NCBI GenBank assembly: GCA_014621425.1
Contig: JAANBB010000028.1
Location: 1 to 64,000 of the forward strand
From: Cylindrodendrum hubeiense
Taxonomy: Eukaryota; Ascomycota; Sordariomycetes; Hypocreales; Nectriaceae
Length of the DNA: 64,000 nucleotides
Direction: 5' to 3'
The stretch's first letter is position 1. Every line of letters starts with the position of its first letter. Below are positions 45,219 to 54,500 of this stretch, in pieces. The notes beneath the pieces were generated by a model. That model was not told the origin of the DNA. It saw only the letters and a list, made by a program, of their open reading frames with translations, and did no database searches. The translations under genes were made by a program, and so were the position numbers.

Positions 45219-46359
45219 ATGCCAATTGGGGTTGCAATTATCGGTGCAGGCCTCTTCGTACAGGAGGGTATGATCCTGAATATGCCCCTATCTCGTGTAG
45301 TTAATCACGCTGACCATACCAGAACACCTCCCTGCGGTCCAAGCCTGTGGCCTCCTGTCTCTGAAGGCGATTTTCTCTCGATCCGAAGCATCTGCGACAT
45401 CACTCGCCTCGAAAGAGAGCGTGGATGCCTACTTTGAGAGTCCCGACACGCCTGGTCGTTCCATTGACGACCTGTTGGCTAGAACAGATGTCGAGGCTGT
45501 AATTATTGCCCTGCCCATTGTGCAGCAGTTCGATTACGTCAAGAAGGCCATCGCCGCAGGAAAACATGTACTGAGCGAGAAGCCGATTGCCAACGATGTC
45601 GATAAGGCCAAAGAGTTGATCGAGTTCTATAAATCGTGTGGCGGAAGCACCATTTGGGGTGTCGCAGAGAACTACAGACTCCTTCCGGGGGCCCTGTACG
45701 CCGCTGAGCAGTTGAAGAAGATTGGTGGACTGGTGCAGACCTTCAAAGTCAAACTGTTCCTCCGTATCCCAGACGACGACAGATTTCTAGCTACTGAATG
45801 GTACGATACATCAACAACTCTTGCTAATAGATGGCTTTGCTGATCAAGGCCCAGGCGCAAGAATCCCATTCACCAGGGAGGTTTTCTACTCGATGGAGGC
45901 ATTCACTTCGTTGCGGGACTGCGTGCGCTGCTCGCCGGTGCGGATGAACACATTGATGAAGTGGTGGCCTTTACCTCGCAGCTCGACGGGCGAACGCCGC
46001 CCTTCGACACGGTGCATGCGCTGTTGCGGACCAACAAAGGAGCCGCGGGCACCTTTTCGCAATCCTTCATGACCGAGTTTAAAGGCGGCTTCGAGCTCGA
46101 GGTGGTGACACAAAACGGAGCCGTCATCTTCACGCCAGTGGGCGTCGAGGTGACGACTTGGGATGGGCAGGGCGGGAAGTGCACTCACAAGGTCGACTAC
46201 CAGTTGAACCATGGGATCAAGAATGAGATTGCTACATTTGCAGAGGGGATTCGGAAAGGAAAGCTGCCAGAAGTATTCTCTCCCGCAGAGGCGCTGGCGG
46301 ATCTTTGCGTCTTGCAAGCCATGTTTGAGTCCAATGGCACATTAAAGATGATCCAATAA
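45219..46359 (+). CDS. Gfo/Idh/MocA-family NAD(P)-dependent oxidoreductase
   Basis: Exons 45219-45267, 45323-45800 and 45855-46359 (343 residues). Introns of 55 nt (GTATGA/CCAG) and 54 nt (GTACGA, TGCTAAT branch, CCCAG) restore continuous family sequence. The N-terminal Rossmann fold starts VAIIGAGLF. The catalytic-site lysine motif is EKPIAND, in the expected place after the AIAAGKHVL strand-helix. Later FLLDGGIHFVAGLRALLAG supplies the conserved substrate-side DGG-H motif. This family oxidises or reduces sugars, inositols and similar polyols, or makes related transformations in secondary metabolism. The exact substrate cannot be read from sequence. Cytosolic, no signal peptide. Confidence 0.92.
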
Positions 46360-47849
46360 ATAGAGACAGAGCAGGTTATTTTACTTTGGTTAAATCCTTA
46401 CACTACACCATCATCTGAAAGATTCCGTGGGCATGATCGTGATAGTCGTAGTCTAATCTCCGAATTTGCTTAGCATCGTCTCTTTTGTTGTCCTCGGCGA
46501 CATAACACATCTTCATGGACACTGTCAGTGGAAGGGATTGACAGACATCAAGCGGCATATCGATGGAAAGCAATTGACGCAAAATCGATGATGGTGGGAT
46601 AATAGCCAAAATTCGCAACTAGGCCAGCGTGCGAGTGAGTGCCTTACTGACTCCGACGTCTTGGAGGCTCTGCCTACTCGCTTACATGCAGGTGGGCGTG
46701 GGATTGTGCATGGTCTCCCCAGAGCGTAAAAAAGAGGAGTCGAGGGAAATCTGGTGGAACGAGTCGCGGGGGCATGGCCGGAAGGGCGAACTTGAAATTT
46801 TCATAAGTCGTGCATAACGGTTCCCCGCAAATCCGGTGCACGTTTATTGCGGGGGTGGGTATCGGGGAACGAGCTAACGTAGGCCAAGCCACCATGGCAC
46901 ATGTTTAATGCTCTTTGATGCTACATCAAGTAAGATTCTCCGCAGCTGGTGTGGGGGAGCTAGTCAGACTAACAAGCCAGATGGAGAGTTACCCCAGACT
47001 GTTTGGTCCTTCGCCATTTTGTCGGTTGAGATTCAACCACTTACGGGACTCGGCTTCGCTTCAGGAGGTGGTCCCGAGACCTCCATGGCAAGTGTGAGAC
47101 TAGAAGAGTCTGTTGGGATTGTGCTAAGCCTGTTATTGAAGGCCAGTTGCCGAGGATTCACCCCAAGACGGATGACTACAGGCAAGCAAGTAGATTCAGC
47201 TCGACGCGTGCCGATTAACCCTCCACTTCCCACATACTATGTACTCTAAAGCTAAGCCCGATTTTGAAGACACGACGACTCCAACTCCTCAGCTGCGTCT
47301 CCAAAGCCCGAGGCAGTGACTAGATGTAACTCGGGAGGTGGAGGCCATCATCAGCTCTCCACCTCGCCTCAACACCATCAAGCCAAAGCCCTCCTGCGCT
47401 AAACCCGAATTCGAAGACACGTCACTCCAAAGAATCGCCCCTACGTCGAAAGTAAGTGGGATAATTACATCCAGAGTGGCTAGGGCGCTGAGTCGTCGAC
47501 GCCCATGTTCGAATGCTGATCACCAGGCAATCTTGCACCTGCGCTAAACCCGATTTTGAAGACACGTCATGCTGGGATCCGGAACCGCATCGAGCAGGCT
47601 TGTGGCTTCACGAAACCCTCCCCCCGAACCGAGATTCGATTGACATGGTATTTTTTGCCGAAGCATGTCCTGCCGAAGCCTTGGTGTGCAGTGGTGAAAT
47701 TGGTATTAAATAGCTTCATCCGTCTCCTGAGAATGATTGGATTCATCAGCCTTCTTAGCATCAGCTCAGCTACCACCCCCTCCATTACCTTCCCACTGCA
47801 ACACTTTCATCTCAATTACTTGACATAATTGGATAATACCTGACCCACC
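46360..47849. other. Intergenic with dispersed short repeat
   Basis: 1.5 kb with no convincing gene. Three copies of a ~26-bp sequence (GCTAAACCCGATTTTGAAGA core) lie at about 47251, 47398 and 47543, listed separately. The last ~100 bp are pyrimidine-rich, as expected for the leader of the SnoaL-like gene. Confidence 0.55.
47251..47568 (+). repeat. Three spaced copies of a ~26-bp direct repeat
   Basis: Copies begin at about 47251, 47398 and 47543, at spacings of 147 and 145 bp. The shared core is GCTAARCCCGAWTTYGAAGA followed by CACG. Read in one frame each copy would give AKP(D/E)FEDT, twice preceded by Cys, but no single long frame joins the three. The second copy is followed by a GTAAGT donor-like site. 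Sequence between copies is not obviously conserved. Confidence 0.6.
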
Positions 47850-48539
47850 ATGTCTTCCACGGATGGCCTTCAGACCTTGCTCGCGCGCGTGCAGCGCATC
47901 GAGGACACCAACGAGATCCACAACATCATGGGTCGCCGAGCGTACTATCACTCGGCCGGCCGTCATGACCTTGAGGTTGATGAACTCTGGAGCTCCCATG
48001 ACGATGTCGTCTTCGAGGCCGAAGATGTCGGTGCCTGGACCAGTCTCAAGACCATTAAGGAGTCCTACGTCGACAAGAACCCTTTCCCTGCTGGCACCAA
48101 GGGTCTTTTGGTAGAGCACACCATTACTACCCCTGTCATCGAAATTGCCGCCGATGGTCAGACCGCCAAGGGCATCTGGATCTCGCCTGGCCACGAGACG
48201 TTCCCCATCGAGGGAGCCGAAATCCCCAAGGCCCACTGGAGCTGGGGCAGATACGCCGTCGACTTCCGCAAGGAAGACGGCAAATGGAAGATCTGGCACC
48301 TGCACGTGCTGACCACCTTCCGAACGCCCTTTGGCGATGACTGGGCCAAGACAGCATTTAAGAAGCCCGAGTGGCTTCCCAAGGACGGCGAGGGCACTTC
48401 AGCCGCGGACCGTGGTGTCAGCTTCAACGAGCCCTACCACCCCAGCCGCGCTCCCAAGCTTCAGCCTGTGCCCCCGGAGGCCTACGCCAGCTGGACTGAT
48501 ACTTGGAGTGCGACCGACTTGCACGAGTTCACTAGATAG
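47850..48539 (+). CDS. SnoaL-like/NTF2-fold protein
   Basis: Single 229-codon frame from ATG at 47850. It starts with a helix (LLARVQRIEDTNEIHNIMGRR) followed by YYHSAGRHDLEVDELWSS, the usual opening of SnoaL-like polyketide-cyclase/dehydratase-type folds. It continues with beta-rich segments such as WSWGRYAVDFRKEDGKWKIW. The C-terminus is Pro/Trp-rich. Third codon positions are strongly C/G, unlike the flanking non-coding sequence. NTF2-fold proteins act as small-molecule isomerases, hydrolases or cyclases; substrate unknown. It lies next to the oxidoreductase, MFS and Zn2Cys6 genes, so it may act in the same pathway. It is also the last gene before a degraded transposon 90 bp downstream. 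Confidence 0.85.
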   Translation: MSSTDGLQTLLARVQRIEDTNEIHNIMGRRAYYHSAGRHDLEVDELWSSHDDVVFEAEDVGAWTSLKTIKESYVDKNPFPAGTKGLLVEHTITTPVIEIAADGQTAKGIWISPGHETFPIEGAEIPKAHWSWGRYAVDFRKEDGKWKIWHLHVLTTFRTPFGDDWAKTAFKKPEWLPKDGEGTSAADRGVSFNEPYHPSRAPKLQPVPPEAYASWTDTWSATDLHEFTR

Positions 48540-48628
48540 AAGACATAATGTGGTTGAATGAGGGAAGTTAGAAACGGGAAATTAGTCATAACTTCAAAGT
48601 GGCTTATATTTACGAGAAACATTTCAGA

Positions 48629-48680
48629 TAATGTACATGATAAGCGAGCGTCGCAGATAAGTGAGTGTTGCACTTTTCCC
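48629..48680 (+). repeat. Left terminal inverted repeat of the Fot1-like element
   Basis: 52 bp pairing with 50441-50492; begins TAATGTACATGATAAGCG. It contains two AAGYGAG-type internal direct repeats. Confidence 0.9.
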
Positions 48681-50440
48681 TCAAATATCTAACTTCCTAT
48701 TTTATTATATAAATCTTAACTATTAAGTATATTATAATCAAATACCGAGGCAAGGATTCTTCTTGCCCTTTAAGCCCTTTAAAATAACCTAAAATTAAGT
48801 CTCCGATGTGCTGTAACCACCTATGAGGTCAATGAGTATAGGCTATGTCGCCGGTAGTAGGGTATTTAGTCTTGATGTGATATTATCCCTAACTCGTGAA
48901 GACTAATTGATCTAGAGGAATAGATTATTATTTAATTTATTCTCGATCTAGATTTGCGAGGATTTCTCCTGTAATTACGTGGTGTTGAAGAAATGGCTAA
49001 TTGATTGCTTGCTAATTATGATATATTATTGGTTAGTAAGTGCTGGGCTTTTAATTTTATTAGATAATAATTAGAGCTTAAGATATATTTTTTTTATAAA
49101 TATAATTATTAGAGGGCTAAATATAAAGATCTAATTATTATTTATAATTAGTTCTAGTTTATAAAGAATATAATTACGAAATATAGTATTAACTTAATTA
49201 ATATCTATAACTTTAATAAGATTAGCTTTATAATAGGTATAATTATAAGTAGAATAATTATTATAGATATAGATAGGTATAGAAACTTAAAATTAGTATA
49301 ATTTGAAAACTGGGAATAGGTTATAATTATTTAGGTAATTAATATAGAAAGTTAGGTAATCTAGTTATTTATTATGATTATAGACTAATATTATCTTATT
49401 AACTAGTACTAAGAAAATAATCTCCTAGATAATTAGGCTATTATAATAACTTTAAATAACTAGATTAATAATAAAATAGATTTTAAATAGCTTAAATACT
49501 TTAATTAATATATAAAGAATTAATTAACTAGTTATTATTATCTTCTAATCCTTAATAAGTATAAAAGTTATTATTCTATTAACTTTAAGAAATATTATAA
49601 AGAGAATTATATTATTATACTATATATATTACCTTATTTATCTTATTTATTTTAGTTACTTAATATTAGGTATTTTAGGTTATTTAAAATAGTTTATAAT
49701 CAAATAATTAAATAATTAATTAGATATTTTATAACTTATATTTTAAAAATTAAGTTCTTTCTAGTCTTTTATATTACTCACAAAACTATTATAATAAGGA
49801 ATAATATTAAGAGAGGTTTTTAAGGGGCTAGATTTATTCCCTTAAACCTAGAAAATATTATATTAAAGCTTAATATATAGATATAGACTTTAATATTAAT
49901 AAGAGAGGAGATTAGTCTCCTTAATCCTTAAATCTTAAAGATCTTAAAGACTATACTTAAAATTAACTTTTAATCTGAATATCTTAAAAGATAAATAAAA
50001 AGATATTAAAATAGCTCTTTAATATTAATTCTTAAGATATTTAAATCACTTTTAAAGAGAATAAAAATAATAATATATCAAAATATCCTATTAAAGTCTA
50101 AGATCCAGATCCTTTAATAGATAAATAAGACTCTTAGTAAATAGTATAGAGCAAAAAGAACCCACTTACATAAAGGAAGGAAGATAACTCTAGATAAGGG
50201 GAGAGATAAAATAGATCAGAGAGATATTAATATACAGGTAATAGCTAAATTATCAAGAAGTGGTGGTTAAGGGAGGTTGGCAATACCGAGGGAAAGGTAC
50301 TGTAGAACTTGTAGAAAGGCCGGTCATAATGTAAGGATCTGTTAGGTTATTATTGAGATATCTGAGGAAGAGTGTAGTGATTAGTTTTAATTGATTTGAT
50401 GCTTTGTTATGTTTTTATTGAAGTTTTAATTTTAAAGGTT

Positions 50441-50492
50441 GGGAAAAGTGCGATGCTCGCTTGTCTGTGACACTCGCTTATCATGTACGTTA
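50441..50492 (-). repeat. Right terminal inverted repeat of the Fot1-like element
   Basis: Reverse complement begins TAACGTACATGATAAGCG; differs from the left copy by transitions only. Confidence 0.9.
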
Positions 50493-51535
50493 GTAGAAAT
50501 ACGTATTAGATATCAGCTACGAACTATAAATCTATAAATGTTAAAAGGCCAATCCCACTCTATAATATAAGGGACTGTCTTCCACCTAAGCCTGACTGGT
50601 CACATGATATCTGACATGGATGGGTTGTAACTGCATGGTACTCATGATAAGGCTGGGAACTCAATGTACCGCTGATGGCTAGTGTGTAATATTACTGCTC
50701 CTAGATCTTTTTTTCAATTTGCAAGAATTTAAATAAAGTGTGCCTAATTTGTGTACGTGCTTGGTTCACTCTAAAACCTTTCAGTATTTGAGACAGAATG
50801 AGAATACAAGCTAGAAAGTGCATTTTTAGATATTCCTATTGTCTCTCGATGAAGGAACCTAAAAGTACCAAGCAAATAGAAGATATTACCTATACAGACT
50901 TTATTGAACGATAAAGCCACTATCAATATGCAGTCGAAAAATGGAGACATCTCACCTACACGGCTACAACGCGTACCGGAGTGTATCAGGAATGAGCAAA
51001 GTCCATTATTGGTTTTGGGTGATGTGTTAGACTGGGGAGATATGCCATTATTTGCTACTTTTTACAGCGAGGCTGTGCTTGTGTTGATGCATCACAACGC
51101 TCTTAAAACGCGATGTATTGAACGGTGGAATCAGTCATGGATCCTTCCATATCTGCGAAACTCCTTGTATATCACGTCGCACCAACCGGGTCGACCCTGC
51201 TGGTGAGAGTGGAGGAACAAGTTACCAAATCCACTTATTGCCGACTGCGTGCACAAGGATCTGAAAGAAAGCTGGCAAAATAAGCAGTTATTGAACCTTT
51301 CCCCCAAATAGAGTGTGATGCAGCTTGTTGATTCGAAGACAAAAGCATTGGCTCTGAGAATCACTGGTTTATATTATATGATTCTGACGTATAATTGCTG
51401 AATATATTTTGAGTTGTGATAATACCTTCAACTTTCCTAACTGAGCTATACTAATTCAATCTTTTTCACCACCGGTCCTAACAATCCTACCCGATTGGCC
51501 CTAAATAACCCCTTATTTCTTGCTTAGACAATAGG
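50493..51535. other. Intergenic, no gene seen
   Basis: Between the transposon and the CHAT gene. A plus-strand 100-codon frame (50904-51206) has no recognisable content and is not called. Confidence 0.55.
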
Positions 51536-54500
51536 TTAAACTCCAAAATGGATATACGGTACCCAGTAGTGACCTTTCAAACCCTTGATCCGTGATTTAA
51601 CGCTCGTTACTGTCGTGACTCTCTTTTTGTGGGTTGTGCCCATCTGCCCGTCACGTAGCTGTCGAACAGCTCGATGAAGCCCTCGACAGACGGCCGCATC
51701 TGTCATTCCATCATCTCTAATTGTCTCGTATAGCAGTTTTGCCACATCAACACAGTGTCTATCGGATACCTCCCATAGTGTCCCAATGACATGTCGGAAG
51801 CCTGCCAATTGTAAAGCGCTAACAAGATGGATTCCCTCATCAGCTAGGTCTTCTGCTTCATTAGCTCCCGTTGAGCAAGCGGAGAGATAGGCGAGAAACG
51901 GTGAACTATCCTGGAGTCGATGATCAAGAAGATCTCCCACAGTGAGTGGGCTACTTTCCCAGTCCTCAAGGAGAAGGCAGCTCTGGGAAGGCTCCATCGG
52001 GTCCGATCGGCCATGACCCGCAAAGTGAAATATACTGCATTCTGATAAATGTTTAAGAACATCCCCTTTCCGCAAATCTGGTGTAACAGAATTCAGGTTG
52101 AGTGATGAACAGAGTTTGTTCAGCATCTCAACCTCACCTGTGGCGAAAGGCAGGATGGTATTCTGTTCCAATCCAGGAGTTTCACGCATTGCCACGAGAA
52201 GAGCTTTGCCAGGAGCATCGCCAAGAGCACCAGTAGCATTGCGAAGCCGATGTCGACCTCCATGTATCAGCGCCTTAACTGATGAAGCGTAGGATGACAT
52301 AACTCGATCTAGGACGTTTTTCGTAGAGCTTTTCGAATGGTAGCCCGCTGCGTGAAGAGGTAGCTGGCTGAGTAGGCCCGTTGGAACCCACCACACACGA
52401 GGCCAAACTTCGTCGGATATGGGATCCCTAATGTCAAGTGCCTCTAAACTTGGCTGCGCAATAGTCTTCCAGAGCCATTCAAGCAGTGGCTCCACGTTGA
52501 AGGAGGCTTCTCGGCGAGAAGATCTTAGGGTTTTAACCTGTCTTTCCGTCTCTTTTAAAGTTAGATCTGACAATTCTAACACACGGACTTCATCGCACTT
52601 GATGAGGAATGCATCGCAACGATAAGGACTCAAATTGATGACAACAATAGGGTCTGGGTCCGCGGCAGCCATTAACTCGTCTAGAGTAGGTGGACGAAGG
52701 AAGTTTTCAAATCCAGGCTGAATCTGAATATTTTTGAGAAGGTCGTTAAATCTCTTATCCGCCTCACGGCGTTGCTTCATTTGTGACTCCAAGGATTTGT
52801 TATCGCTAGAGCCCAGAGAACCTGGTATATCTGGAGGTGAATCTAGCCTGTCTCGAAGAGATATGAATTCGTTTGCGAGCTCAGGGTACTCCCGTTGGAG
52901 ATTTGAAATATCCCCACGCATATCCATCAACAAGCCGGCGATAATTCCACGACCAAGTTCGAGTAGCTGCAGAGCTTGACGAGCATCTTTTCCCGCATTT
53001 AGCGAAGTGGCTGCTGCCATAGACGCTAGGCCAGCAAAATCCGAGAGCATGTGCTGCTTGTCTGTGTGATTCAATGATCGCGGGCTCACTGCAGGCAGGA
53101 GATTTACAGCCTCCTCGAACAAGAGGCTTGACTTCTCCCAGTCTGACTGTGAGGCGAGAATGCGAGCGGCTTGTTGACCCAGGCGAATGCGAATCGATGG
53201 AGGAGCATTGCTGCAATTCCAACCCTTTTCAAAACTATCAAGGGCATGATCGAGGTCTTCCTTCAGTTTGGTCTGTTCAAATCGCGTTCTGAACCAGTTT
53301 CCAAGGTTATTCAACGCGCCCGGGCGATCAAAGTGATGTTCGGCTGAGGTATCCACGGCTTCACTTGAGACTTCCACGGCACGGTTGAGATCATCCAATG
53401 ATTCGGTCTGCTCAAATCGCGTACCGTATAAGTTTCCGAGGTTACTTAAGTAGCGAGAACGATCGGGGTGGCCTTTGGGTGATAGCTCCGCAGCTGTGCT
53501 TATAAACTTTATAGCACGATCAAGGTCATCTAGCGATGCAGTCCGTTCAAATTGCATCCTAAGCTTATTTCCAAGATTATTCGAGTAGCGGGCGTGATCA
53601 GTGTGATTTTGAGGCGTGATATCAACTGCTGCCTCAGCAGCTTCCATGCCACGATCGAGGTCTTCCTCCAGTCCGGTTCGTTCAAACCGCTTGCCGAGCC
53701 AGCTTCCAAGAGTATTCAGATAGCGAGCACGGGTAAGATCGTCTTTAGGTGTGATATCCACCGCTGCATCTGCAGCCTCCACAGCACGATTAAGATCATC
53801 TGATGAGCCGGTACGCCCAAACCGCTTACCAAGCCAGTTCGCAAGGTTGTTGAGCATACCAGCGCGATCAGGATGATCTTCAGATAGAGCATCCAAAGCT
53901 CTACTTATGGTTTCAACAGCACTGTCAAGATCCTCAGTCACCCCTGTCAGCTCAAATCGTATTCCGTAACAGTTGCCGAGGGTATTTGAGTACCGAGGAC
54001 GATCGGCGTGGTCTGTAGGCGTCATGTCCACTGCTGTCTTTGCGGCAAACACTGCATCATGGAGGTCATCCATCAATCCGGTACGTTCGAATCGCTCACA
54101 AAGCCAGTTTCCAATGTTGCTTTGAATACCTGCGCGATCCGCATGATGGTCAGGTGTGGCACTCAATGCTATCTTTGCGGCCTTGATGGCGTGGTCAAGA
54201 TCTTCCATTGATCCGGCTTGGTCGAATCGCATGCTCAGCAAACATCCAAGGCTGTTTTGTCGACTGGCGTACTCTGGATCATGGCGAGGTGTGATATCAA
54301 CAGCAATACCTGCATCATTCACGGCACCGTCAAGATCATTTACCGATCCGGTGCACGCAAATCGCTTGCCAAGCCATTTTCCAAGGTTGCTGAGTAAAGC
54401 GGCACAGTCGGGGTGCTTTTGAGATATCCCATCTCCTGCCGCTCTGGCCATCTCAATGGCATTACTTAAGTCCTCTAGTGAGTTACTCCGCTCAAATCGG

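Larger units (their letters stand above)
48629..50492 (+). mobile_element. RIP-degraded Fot1/pogo-type DNA transposon
   Basis: Terminal inverted repeats of 52 bp at 48629-48680 and 50441-50492; bases such as GTACATGATAAGCGAG match at both ends, and mismatches between the two copies are C/T or G/A transitions. The ends carry TA, fitting Tc1/mariner insertion. The 1864-bp length suits Fot1-like elements. The interior is extremely AT-rich, yet in plus-strand frames I can still read decayed transposase landmarks: NFNKISF (normally an Asp-containing DETGF) near 49205, ENWE near 49308, LLILNK near 49541, LNIRYFRLFK near 49660, and the C-terminal zinc-knuckle-like CRTCRKAGHNVRIC near 50307-50350. 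Stops are numerous, so no protein is made. The asymmetric C-to-T/G-to-A loss is what RIP produces in duplicated DNA. Confidence 0.9.

Noticed and set aside
47470..47530. tRNA-like stretch (GAGTGGCTAGGGCGC...GTTCGAATGC)
   Set aside because: It has a T-loop-like GTTCGAAT and D-arm-like GTGGCTAG, but no 7-bp acceptor stem or proper anticodon arm can be formed.
50904..51206. 100-codon plus-strand frame between the transposon and the CHAT gene
   Set aside because: No recognisable content and no splice or promoter context.
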